NCBI GenBank assembly: GCA_043782425.1
Contig: JAYWAM010000203.1
Span: 1 to 14,173 of the forward strand
DNA: 14,173 bases
DNA from: JAYWAM01 sp043782425
Lineage (GTDB): Bacteria > Pseudomonadota > Gammaproteobacteria > Burkholderiales > Usitatibacteraceae
Reading direction: 5' to 3'
Part shown: positions 7,011-14,173 of the stretch, one piece after another
Layout: each line of letters starts with the position of its first letter
How positions within the stretch are numbered: the stretch's first letter is position 1
Translations under genes and position numbers: made by a program
Notes under the pieces: model-generated
Seen by the model: the letters and a program-made list of their open reading frames with translations, nothing else
Database searches by the model: none
What the model was told of the DNA's origin: nothing

Positions 7011-8303
7011 ATGGACGTGGATTCTGCGGTAAATTTGAAACCGACTGTTCCAGGCTACAAACCTGGCGCAGTTGGCAAGCCCGTCGGCGCTGGTCGCTGG
7101 AAGTGGCTGGTCATTGTCGGCATCCTGCTGATTGTCCTCGTCGCCTCCGTATGGATCTGGCGCACGCGTAATGCCGCAGCCAATACCAAGCCCTCCGGCG
7201 GCGCTGCGGTGCAGGTGGTGAGCGCAGTAGTTGTGCAAAGCGACATTGCCGCCAAACTGAGCGCCAAGGGCACGGTGTCGGCGCAGCAGGTGGTGGAAGT
7301 GCGGCCGCAAATCAGCGCCACGATCAAAAGCGTGCACATTAAAGAGGGACAAAATGTGCGCAAGGGCGAGCGCTTGTTCACCCTCGATGCGCGCAGCGAA
7401 GAGGCCAATCTCAGCAAGACCGAGGCGCAGGTGACCAAATCGCGCGCCGATCTGCTCAATGCCGAGCGCAATCTCGAACGCCAGCGCGAATTGTTCCGGC
7501 AGAAATTTATTTCGCAGGCGGCGCTGGATACTGCACAGAATCAGGTTGACGGTTTGCGTGGCCAGCTTGCGGTCGATCAGGCCGCGACACAAGCGAGCCG
7601 CGTTGCGCGCAGCTTCAGCGAAATCACTGCGCCGATTTCAGGGCGCAGCGGGGCCATCGCCGTGTATCCGGGCAGCCTGGTGCAACCCAATGGCGCGGCG
7701 CTGGTGAGTATCACGCAGATCGATCCGATCAATGTTAGTTTCACCCTGCCTGAGCGCGAGCTGGCCAGCTTGCAGCAAGCCTTGAGCAAGGGCGAGGTGG
7801 TGGTCACTGCCGAACTCGACATCCCTGACGCGCCGACAATTAAAGGCAAACTGGTGTTTATCGACAATGCCGTCGATACGGCCAGCGGCAGCATCCGCCT
7901 CAAGGCCACGTTCGCCAATGCGGACAACCGCCTGTGGCCGGGCATGTTCGTCAGCGTCGCGCTCGCGCCGCGCACGTTCGCTGCTGCACTGACGGCGCCG
8001 GTTCAGGCGGTGCAGACCGGACCGGAAAATAAATTCCTCTATGTCATCGGCGAAGATAACAAAGTGGCGTCATTGCCGGTCGAGGTTCGCTTGATTCAAG
8101 ATGGCGTCGCCGTCATCTCGGGTGTGAAACCCGGCACGCGTGTGGTGGTTGAGGGTGCACAGAACCTGCGCGTCGGCGCACTGGTGGCTGAGGCCAAGAC
8201 AGGCGCTGATGGCACAAATCGCAAGGGTGGCCCCGACAGTAGCGGCGCCAAAGTGGAAAAGAAATCCGCAGGCAAGGCGCCTGAAACCGCGGCGCAACCA
8301 TGA
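7011..8303 (+). CDS. RND efflux membrane-fusion (periplasmic adaptor) subunit
   Basis: A 430-residue HlyD/MdtA-type adaptor that bridges an inner-membrane RND pump to an outer-membrane channel. A single N-terminal transmembrane anchor spans about 31-50 (WKWLVIVGILL...). The lipoyl half-motifs are at about 95-130 (VEVRPQISATIKSV, KEGQNVRKGERLF) and 205-235 (ITAPISGRSGAI, YPGSLVQPNG). Between them is a helical hairpin, about 130-200, for channel docking. Beta-barrel and membrane-proximal domains follow, with RLWPGMFVSVAL near 303-314. The last 30 residues are Lys/Gly/Ser/Ala-rich and probably disordered. ATG 7011 is chosen over the adjacent TTG 7008 because AAGGCGAGG sits seven bases upstream of the ATG. 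The stop overlaps the pump start (ATGA), so the two are translationally coupled. Confidence 0.94.
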   Translation: MDVDSAVNLKPTVPGYKPGAVGKPVGAGRWKWLVIVGILLIVLVASVWIWRTRNAAANTKPSGGAAVQVVSAVVVQSDIAAKLSAKGTVSAQQVVEVRPQISATIKSVHIKEGQNVRKGERLFTLDARSEEANLSKTEAQVTKSRADLLNAERNLERQRELFRQKFISQAALDTAQNQVDGLRGQLAVDQAATQASRVARSFSEITAPISGRSGAIAVYPGSLVQPNGAALVSITQIDPINVSFTLPERELASLQQALSKGEVVVTAELDIPDAPTIKGKLVFIDNAVDTASGSIRLKATFANADNRLWPGMFVSVALAPRTFAAALTAPVQAVQTGPENKFLYVIGEDNKVASLPVEVRLIQDGVAVISGVKPGTRVVVEGAQNLRVGALVAEAKTGADGTNRKGGPDSSGAKVEKKSAGKAPETAAQP

Positions 8304-11300
8304 ACATTTCCGAGCTGTGCATCCGCCGTCCCATCATGACGGTGCTGCTGTCCGCAGCGTTGGTGGTGGGCGGCGTGATTGCCTATAGCGACCTGCCGAT
8401 TGCAGCCTTGCCGAGCTACGATACGCCGACCATCAACGTGGCGGCATCACTGCCGGGGGCCAGTCCCGAGACCATGGCGTCCTCGGTGGCGACCCCGCTC
8501 GAGAGACAGTTTTCCACCATCTCGGGTGTCGCGGCGATCAACTCAACCAGCACATTGGGCAGTACATCTATCACACTGGAATTTGAACAAGGCCGCGACA
8601 TCGACGCCGCTTCCGTCGATGTGCAGGCGGCGCTGCTGCGCGCGCAACGCGCATTGCCCAGCGAGATGACATCGCCGCCGTCGTATCGCAAAGTGAATCC
8701 TGCCGATGCGCCCATCTTGTTCCTTACGCTGACATCGCCTTCGATGTCGCTGTCTGACCTCAACAGTTTTGCCGACAACCTGATCTCGCCCACGTTATCG
8801 ACGCTGGACGGTGTGGCGCAAGTCAATATCAACGGGCAGAAGAAATTCGCCGTGCGCGTGCGTGTGAGTGCGGAAGCGCTGGCGGCGCGCAACCTGACAA
8901 TAGATGATATCGCCACCGCCTTGCGCACGGCCAACGCCAACTCGCCCATCGGTACGCTCGAAGGCCCGCGCCAGACGCTCACCATCCAGGCCAACCGCCA
9001 GCTTGCCAATGCGGCAGCGTTCGCCAATCTCATCGTTGCAATCGGCCCCGGCGGCGGCGCGGTGCGCCTTGCCGACGTGGCGCAAGTCGAGGACAGCGTG
9101 GAATCGGTGAAGACTGCAAGCTGGGCCAACGGCGAGCGCGCCATCACCCTTTCCGTGCAGCGCCAGCCCAACGCCAACACCGTCGCCACCGTGGACGCCA
9201 TCAAAGCCACATTGCCGGGGCTGATTGCGCAGATGCCTTCCTCCATAGAACTCAAGTTGCGCAATGATCGCTCGGTGTCGATACGTGATGCGATTCACGA
9301 CGTGAAACTCACCTTAATGGTGACGGTGATGCTGGTGGTGCTGGTAATTTTCCTGTTCCTGCGCAGTCCCACCACGACATTCATTCCTGCCCTGTCGCTG
9401 CCGATCTCGCTGCTCGGTACTATCGCACTGATGCGTTATTTCGATTACAGCCTGGATAATATTTCGCTGCTCGCCATCACGCTTGCCGTCGGTCTGGTGG
9501 TTGACGACGCCATCGTCATGCTGGAAAACATCGTGCGCCATATCGAGGCGGGCATGGCCCCGCTACAGGCGGCGTTGCAGGGATCGAAAGAAATGGGCTT
9601 CACCATTATTTCCATTTCGATTTCGCTGGTGGCGGTGTTCATCCCCATTTTTTTCATGCCCGGTGTCATCGGCCTGTTGTTCCACGAGTTTGCCGCCGTG
9701 GTGGCGATTGCAGTGCTGGTGTCGGCCGTCGTTTCGCTGACGCTTATTCCCATGATGGCGAGCCGTTACCTGAAACCACACGACGCGCACGCTCCCGCAC
9801 TGAAATGGACCGAGTGGTTTGAGCGCGCATTTCGCAAAGTGCTGGCGCAATATGAGCGCACGCTAGACTGGTCGCTCAATCATCGCCTGACGATTATCGG
9901 CGTTGCCCTTGCCACCTTTGCCGCCACCGCAGCGCTCTTCATTGCTCTGCCCAAAGGCTTCTTTCCAAATGAGGACATAGGCCAGGTCTTAGTAACTGCT
10001 GAAGCCGTCGAGGACATTTCCTTTCCCGCCATGACAGAGCTTTTGCAACGCACGGGGGACGTGATTCGCGCCAACCCAGCGGTCGATGCCATCATTGTCA
10101 ACGCCACCGATGGCAACAGCGGCCGCGTGTTTATCAATCTGAAACGCCGTGGAGAACGCCCGCCCATGGATAAGGTGCTGGAAAGCCTGCGCCGCGATGT
10201 GCGCGCCATTCCCGGCATTAACGTCTACTTCAATCCCATCCAAAATCTTCGGCTGGGCGGGCGCATCAGCAAAAGCCGTTACCAGTACATTTTGCGCAGT
10301 GTGCGCGCCGAAGAGTTGCGCGCCGCCTCAGACGGCCTGATGACGCGCATGCGCGAAGACCCGTTGTTCCGTGATGTCACCAGCGATTCGCAACTCAAGG
10401 GTTTACAGGCGCGCCTCAACATCAATCGCGATAAAGCCAATCTGCTCGGCGTGCAGATCGCGGACATCCGTTCGTCGTTGTATAGCGCGTTCGGCGAACG
10501 CCAGGTTTCGACCATTTACACTTCGAGCGACAGCTACCAGGTCATCATGCAAATGGCGGCCGCAGACCGTGTCGACGAAAGCGCTTTCGACAAGATTTTT
10601 CTGCGCGCCAAAAATGGCACGCTGGTAGCGCTGTCGAGTTTGGCGACGGTCGAGCGCGAGGTCGGCCCGCTTGCCATCAATCACGCCGGGCAGCTTGAAG
10701 CGGTGACCATTTCGTTCAACCTGGCCCCCGGCGCGCCGCTGGGAGATGCATCGAAACGCATTGAGCAATTCAAGCAGCAACTCAATCTCCCGGCCAGCAT
10801 ACTCACCAGCTATGGTGGCGATGCGGCGGCGTTCCAGTCGTCGCAGGCAAGCCAGGTGGTGCTCATTGTCGCGGCGCTGCTGGTGATCTATGTGCTGCTC
10901 GGCGTACTGTATGAAAGTTATGTGCACCCGCTGACCATTTTATCCGGCCTGCCTGCCGCCGCAGTCGGCGCACTGATTACGCTGTGGCTGTTCGGTATGG
11001 ATTTGTCAATCATCGCCATGATAGGCATCCTCATGCTCATAGGCATTGTCAAGAAAAACGCCATCATGATGATCGACTTCGCGCTCGACGCGCAACGCAA
11101 CCAGGGCATGGCGCCGCAGGAGGCGATTCGCACCGCCTGCCTGCTGCGCTTCCGTCCGATCATGATGACCACGCTGGCGGCGCTGATGGGCGCAACACCT
11201 ATCGCGCTGGGCTTGGGAGCGGGCGCCGAATTGCGCCAGCCGCTTGGGCTGGCAGTGGTGGGCGGGCTGCTTTTTTCGCAGGTCATCACGCTCTACATTA

Positions 11301-11374
11301 CGCCGGTGATCTATCTCTATCTGGACCGCTTCTCCGGCAAGGGGCCGGTCAAACTGGAAGAATCCGACGTATGA
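8300..11374 (+). CDS. RND multidrug efflux pump, inner-membrane subunit (AcrB/MdtB-like, HAE-1 type)
   Basis: A 1024-residue proton-driven transporter of normal RND length (AcrB is 1049). It opens with the typical MNISELCIRRPIMTVLLSAAL first membrane helix, then a periplasmic porter domain (DLPIAALPSYDTPTINV, SLPGASPETM). Helix 4 carries the proton-relay pair in LAVGLVVDDAIVMLEN (Asp402-Asp403, equivalent to AcrB Asp407-Asp408). Helix 10 carries Lys919 in GIVKKNAIMMIDF (AcrB Lys940). The second repeat starts near 535 (LNHRLTIIGVALATF). The C-terminus ends after the last membrane helix with a short tail. ATG overlaps the adaptor stop by four bases. No TolC-like outer-membrane gene follows, so the pump must use a channel encoded elsewhere. 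Substrates cannot be predicted; drugs, dyes or lipophilic compounds are family-typical. Confidence 0.96.
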   Translation: MNISELCIRRPIMTVLLSAALVVGGVIAYSDLPIAALPSYDTPTINVAASLPGASPETMASSVATPLERQFSTISGVAAINSTSTLGSTSITLEFEQGRDIDAASVDVQAALLRAQRALPSEMTSPPSYRKVNPADAPILFLTLTSPSMSLSDLNSFADNLISPTLSTLDGVAQVNINGQKKFAVRVRVSAEALAARNLTIDDIATALRTANANSPIGTLEGPRQTLTIQANRQLANAAAFANLIVAIGPGGGAVRLADVAQVEDSVESVKTASWANGERAITLSVQRQPNANTVATVDAIKATLPGLIAQMPSSIELKLRNDRSVSIRDAIHDVKLTLMVTVMLVVLVIFLFLRSPTTTFIPALSLPISLLGTIALMRYFDYSLDNISLLAITLAVGLVVDDAIVMLENIVRHIEAGMAPLQAALQGSKEMGFTIISISISLVAVFIPIFFMPGVIGLLFHEFAAVVAIAVLVSAVVSLTLIPMMASRYLKPHDAHAPALKWTEWFERAFRKVLAQYERTLDWSLNHRLTIIGVALATFAATAALFIALPKGFFPNEDIGQVLVTAEAVEDISFPAMTELLQRTGDVIRANPAVDAIIVNATDGNSGRVFINLKRRGERPPMDKVLESLRRDVRAIPGINVYFNPIQNLRLGGRISKSRYQYILRSVRAEELRAASDGLMTRMREDPLFRDVTSDSQLKGLQARLNINRDKANLLGVQIADIRSSLYSAFGERQVSTIYTSSDSYQVIMQMAAADRVDESAFDKIFLRAKNGTLVALSSLATVEREVGPLAINHAGQLEAVTISFNLAPGAPLGDASKRIEQFKQQLNLPASILTSYGGDAAAFQSSQASQVVLIVAALLVIYVLLGVLYESYVHPLTILSGLPAAAVGALITLWLFGMDLSIIAMIGILMLIGIVKKNAIMMIDFALDAQRNQGMAPQEAIRTACLLRFRPIMMTTLAALMGATPIALGLGAGAELRQPLGLAVVGGLLFSQVITLYITPVIYLYLDRFSGKGPVKLEESDV

Positions 11375-11405
11375 AGCACCCTATTTTTCGTTAAAGGAGA
11401 AATAT

Positions 11406-11849
11406 ATGCTGAAGGAATTTAAAGCGTTCGCCATGCGCGGCAACGTGGTCGATATGGCTGTCGGTATTATCATCGGCGCGGCATTCGGCTCCATCGTCAA
11501 ATCGCTGGTGGACGATGTGGTCATGCCGCCGATTGGTATGTTAATGGGCAATGTGGATTTTTCCAATCTGTATATGGTGCTCAAAGATGGCGCCACGGCC
11601 GCCGCCCCCTACGCCTCGCTGGTCGATGCCAAAAAAGCCGGTGCGGTGACCATCAACTATGGTGTATTCATCAATAGTGTGATCAGTTTCCTGATCGTGG
11701 CATTCGCTGTATTTTTGTTGATACGCAACATCAATCGCCTCAAGAAAGAAGAAGCGCCTGTAGCCACGACCAAGGATTGCCCCTTCTGCTTTACAGCGAT
11801 TCCCCTGAAAGCAACGCGTTGTCCGTACTGCACCTCTGAGTTGAAATGA
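11406..11849 (+). CDS. mscL: Large-conductance mechanosensitive channel with C-terminal zinc-ribbon-like tail
   Basis: A 147-residue MscL, the pentameric inner-membrane tension-gated emergency valve against hypo-osmotic shock. The N-terminal helix and TM1 (LKEFKAFAMRGNVVDMAVG, GAAFGSIVKSLVDDVVMPPIG) match the family very closely. The periplasmic loop is about 42-85, and TM2 is about 86-107 (YGVFINSVISFLIVAFAVF). After RNINRLKKEEAP the usual cytoplasmic helix (as in E. coli, ending LLTEIRDLLK) is replaced by CPFC (125-128) and CPYC (139-142), a compact four-cysteine zinc-ribbon-like knuckle running nearly to the C-terminus. AAGGAG lies close upstream of ATG. The gene begins 31 bases after the RND pump stop on the same strand and is probably part of the same transcript. 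No separate promoter is evident. Confidence 0.95.
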   Translation: MLKEFKAFAMRGNVVDMAVGIIIGAAFGSIVKSLVDDVVMPPIGMLMGNVDFSNLYMVLKDGATAAAPYASLVDAKKAGAVTINYGVFINSVISFLIVAFAVFLLIRNINRLKKEEAPVATTKDCPFCFTAIPLKATRCPYCTSELK

Positions 11850-11937
11850 ACGCTGCGGGTGCGCTCAAGCAGGACTGCAATTTGCGCAGGCGTTCTCCCG
11901 GTGATGTTCTCGTTTTCAGCCCAGACTTGCTTTTCAG

Positions 11938-12423
11938 CTACGTCTCCTCAAAAAACCCCGTCTCCCGATTCTTCGCCACTTTATTCCATTCGAACACGCG
12001 GCCATTCATCGCCACGTACACGCCAGCGCTGAGTGACTGCGCAAACGCCAGCGCACTGCCGAGATTGAACAGGCCGTCTGAGCTGCCGAATTTGTAGGGA
12101 ATCATGGCGCCTGTCAACACGATGGTTTTCGTTGTCACTTTTGCGGCGATGAAGTGCGCGGTTTCGACCAGGGTATCGGTGCCATGCGTGATGAGAATGC
12201 GCTGCTCTGCGGCGCTCGCGCATGCCGAGGCAATCCGTTCACGATCTGCGGTGGTCATGAACAGGCTGTCTTTCATCATCAACGTCTCGCATCGCACCGC
12301 CACCAGGCAGCGGCCCATCGCGAGCATTTCAGCGACGTGGCTTTGCTTGAAATACAGCTCGCCGTTAAGTTCGTTGTATTCCTTATCGAAGGTGCCGCCG
12401 GTGATGAATAGGGCAAGTGTCAT
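11938..12423 (-). CDS. Short asparaginase-like protein (N-terminal asparaginase domain only)
   Basis: A 161-residue protein equal to the N-terminal catalytic domain of L-asparaginases, which are normally about 330 residues. Catalytic residues are conserved: Thr11 in FITGGTFDK, Thr82-Asp83 in THGTDT, and Lys99 before TIVLTGAMIP (equivalents of E. coli AnsB Thr12, Thr89-Asp90 and Lys162). The C-terminal domain, which contributes to subunit contacts and completes the active site in full-length enzymes, is absent. The protein stops after GRVFEWNKVAKNRETGFFEET; single-domain homologues of about this size are known in proteobacteria. ATG 12423 is chosen because AGGA at the end of the kinase gene sits nine bases upstream. 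A longer in-frame extension to 12783 would overlap the kinase gene heavily and has no asparaginase-like sequence. No signal peptide is seen. It is translationally linked to the kinase gene, ten bases after its stop. Confidence 0.9.
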   Translation of the reverse strand: MTLALFITGGTFDKEYNELNGELYFKQSHVAEMLAMGRCLVAVRCETLMMKDSLFMTTADRERIASACASAAEQRILITHGTDTLVETAHFIAAKVTTKTIVLTGAMIPYKFGSSDGLFNLGSALAFAQSLSAGVYVAMNGRVFEWNKVAKNRETGFFEET

Positions 12424-12433
12424 CGGTGTGATC

Positions 12434-14074
12434 CTATTGTGTAAACCCGCCAGCAGCCAGCGGCAACACCACCGAAAAGGTGACACCACCGGGCCGGTTC
12501 TCGGCCTTGGCTTCGCCGCCATGAAACTCCGCCACCAGGCGCACGATGTATAGCCCCAGCCCGAGGTGACCCACCCTGCCTTCGCGCTCGTGCTGCTCTT
12601 TGGGGCGCACCGAAACCATCGAAGAAAACAGCGTGGCGGCAAGCGCATCGGGCAGTGGCGCACCGCTGTTGCTGACGCTGAGAACTGCATGTCTGCCGTG
12701 CGCTTGCAGCGCAATTTCAATAGGTGTGCCGGGGGTGCGAAAATCCATGGCATTGGCCACCAGCTTGTCGAGCAACTGTGCAAGCGCGTCGGGTACGCCG
12801 TTGATGGGCAGCGCGTCGGCTGACGCTTGCAGGGTGAATGTCTCTTGCGCGTAGGCGGCGCGATAGCCTTGCACGCAGCCTTCGATGACTTTTGCTAGAT
12901 CGAATAATTCGTGCTCGGCGTCTTGCAGGAAGTGTTCCAGCCGCGTGGCTTCGGAAAGGCGCGAGATGAGTGTGGCAAGTCGGCGCACACCTTGGTCGGC
13001 GCGCTCGATATAGACGGATTGGTCGCCCGACGTGTGCAGCTTGAGGTTATCGAGCGACGAGCGCACCACCGCCACCGGCGTCAGCAGCTCGTGCGACAGG
13101 CGGCTCGACATGCTTTCCAGATAGGCGTTGTAATCCCTGAGGCGGCGCACCACGGCGGACAGACTGCGCGATAAATCGCCGATTTCGTCTGACGCAGCGG
13201 AGCCGACGATGTCGCCGCGAATGCGACCCTGCGCATCGATGGCGGTCTCGGCCTCGCGCCCCAACCTGCGCACGCGCGTGGCGAGGCGCGAGGCAAACAA
13301 TAGCAGCGTGGCGAACACCGCGACGAAAACAATGAGCGTGATGACCAGAAGATTTTCCAGCGCGTTAAGTTTCAACATCTGGATGGCGCCGGTACTTTCT
13401 TCCACCACCACTGCGCCGACGATGTTATCGGCCACCCAGATGGGCTGCGCCGCCGAGAGAATCACGCCGCGCTTGTCCTGCGTGAAGCGCCAATAAGCAG
13501 TGGGCACGCCGATGAGCGCGCGATCTACCTGCGCCGCGACGGTTTTGGAGGTGCTGCCCGGATCATCCCTGGCGTTCACTGCCGGAAGCTGCGCCCAGCG
13601 CGCCAGAGTACGCACGATGACACTAGGCGTCTGCTCATCGCGCCTGACGCCGGAAGCCGCCTGCTGCTTGAGCGAGCCGGAAAGCCCGCGCACGCGCGAT
13701 TGCGTATCAACCACCCAGACGCGCGCTGCACTGCGCGCCACCAGTTCGAGAATGCGCTCTATCTCCTCCGAGGGCACGTAGGCCCCGCCGAGGCTGGCGA
13801 CGGTTTCCGGGTCGGAGCTGCTGAACAGCGCGAGCACTTTGCGGCGCTCGAGCGCCGCTTCGTCACCCGCTTCGGGCTGCGCCTTGGCGAATAATTGCGG
13901 GCGATCTGATAGCGTTGCAGCAATAGCGCGCGTGGTGCTTGCCAGCGCCTGTTCCTGGCCTTCGCGTAGAAACGATTCCATTGCGCTCACAAAGCGATAG
14001 CCGAGAATTGGAATCACCAGCAGCACCAGTGAAACCAGCAGCAGTTTGCCGCGGATGGATTGGAGGAATTTCAC
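12434..14074 (-). CDS. Membrane sensor histidine kinase with periplasmic input domain
   Basis: A 546-residue sensor of a two-component system. TM1 is at about 10-27, a periplasmic domain of about 215 residues follows, and TM2 is at about 242-262. A HAMP region is at about 262-320, and the HisKA phosphoacceptor His328 lies in SRLSHELLTPVAVVRSSLDNL. The catalytic domain has Asn441 in the N box (KLVANAMDF) and a good G2 box (GHLGLGLYIVRLVAEFHGG, about 502-520). The G1 box, usually DxGxG, reads NSGAPLP (469-475), so the adenine-contacting Asp is Asn. GTG 14074 is the only reasonable start, with AGGAAA nine bases upstream. The input domain is not one I recognise. The gene is followed by the asparaginase-like gene. 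The cognate response regulator is absent from the window and may lie beyond the right edge. Confidence 0.93.
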   Translation of the reverse strand: MKFLQSIRGKLLLVSLVLLVIPILGYRFVSAMESFLREGQEQALASTTRAIAATLSDRPQLFAKAQPEAGDEAALERRKVLALFSSSDPETVASLGGAYVPSEEIERILELVARSAARVWVVDTQSRVRGLSGSLKQQAASGVRRDEQTPSVIVRTLARWAQLPAVNARDDPGSTSKTVAAQVDRALIGVPTAYWRFTQDKRGVILSAAQPIWVADNIVGAVVVEESTGAIQMLKLNALENLLVITLIVFVAVFATLLLFASRLATRVRRLGREAETAIDAQGRIRGDIVGSAASDEIGDLSRSLSAVVRRLRDYNAYLESMSSRLSHELLTPVAVVRSSLDNLKLHTSGDQSVYIERADQGVRRLATLISRLSEATRLEHFLQDAEHELFDLAKVIEGCVQGYRAAYAQETFTLQASADALPINGVPDALAQLLDKLVANAMDFRTPGTPIEIALQAHGRHAVLSVSNSGAPLPDALAATLFSSMVSVRPKEQHEREGRVGHLGLGLYIVRLVAEFHGGEAKAENRPGGVTFSVVLPLAAGGFTQ

Positions 14075-14110
14075 TATTGAATGTTTCCTAGTTCACGACA
14101 GTTTCTTGGC

Positions 14111-14173
14111 TCCACCACCCCCTCACCCCGGCCCTCTCCCCCGTTCCGGTGGAGAGGGAGAAAACTCCCTCTC
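14111..14173. repeat. Dispersed C/T-rich hairpin repeat (REP-like) at the right edge
   Basis: The sequence CCCTCACCCCGGCCCTCTCCC followed by GGAGAGGGAG forms a hairpin: CCCTCTCC (14132-14139) pairs with GGAGAGGG (14151-14158). The distal CTCCCTCTC (14165-14173) can pair alternatively with GAGAGGGAG (14152-14160). This CCCTCACCCC...CCCTCTCCC type is a well-known dispersed intergenic repeat in many proteobacteria. It lies just upstream of the kinase gene, between it and whatever precedes it. The element is cut by the window edge. Confidence 0.7.

Noticed and set aside
11850..11937. Bidirectional terminator between mscL and the asparaginase-like gene
   Set aside because: Only short, weak hairpins such as GCAG-GA-CTGC are present, with no T-tract in either direction.
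11846..12097. Plus-strand frame starting at the ATGA overlapping the mscL stop
   Set aside because: The ATGA overlap is tempting, but most of the frame is antisense to the asparaginase-like gene and the translation shows no motif.
12424..12783. N-terminal extension of the asparaginase-like protein to 281 residues
   Set aside because: The extension lies in another frame of the kinase catalytic domain and has no asparaginase sequence; ATG 12423 has a proper ribosome-binding site and begins directly with MTLALFITGGT.

Overview
The window looks like an ordinary chromosomal segment of a Gram-negative bacterium, most likely a betaproteobacterium. This is inferred from the D-3-hydroxybutyrate dehydrogenase/patatin pair (a polyhydroxybutyrate-cycle type neighbourhood), the AcrB-type RND pump, the Sec signal peptides and the moderately GC-rich codon use. 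No rRNA, tRNA, CRISPR array, prophage or transposase was seen.

Left block (1-2722, all minus strand): a metallophosphoesterase-fold protein with degraded metal-binding motifs, then bdhA, then a patatin-like phospholipase that runs off the left edge. bdhA and the patatin gene are transcribed in that order, 67 bases apart, and probably act together in storage-lipid or hydroxybutyrate metabolism. Centre-left (2905-6310, minus strand): an 867-residue secreted protein with two tandem Ig-like domains and a C-terminal jelly-roll-like domain. It is closed by a clear Rho-independent terminator and has a candidate sigma70 promoter. Upstream of it is a small secreted protein of the carboxypeptidase-regulatory-like type, starting at TTG.

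About 700 bases (6311-7010) then carry no convincing gene. They do contain a strong nested inverted repeat of REP/MITE type and weaker repeat-like fragments.

Right of this, on the plus strand, is a compact operon: an RND membrane-fusion subunit, an RND inner-membrane pump (ATGA overlap) and mscL 31 bases later. There is no outer-membrane channel gene and no adjacent regulator. The MscL ends in a four-cysteine zinc-ribbon-like tail in place of the usual C-terminal helix.

Convergent to it, on the minus strand, is a two-gene unit: a sensor histidine kinase (GTG start) and a short single-domain asparaginase-like protein. The asparaginase ribosome-binding site overlaps the kinase stop codon. The kinase's partner response regulator is not in the window and may lie just beyond the right edge, past a C/T-rich dispersed repeat.

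I found no convincing new multi-gene defence or biosynthetic system. The best leads are the zinc-ribbon MscL, the asparaginase coupled to a kinase, the degenerate phosphoesterase, the patatin with a basic tail beside bdhA, and the nested repeat.
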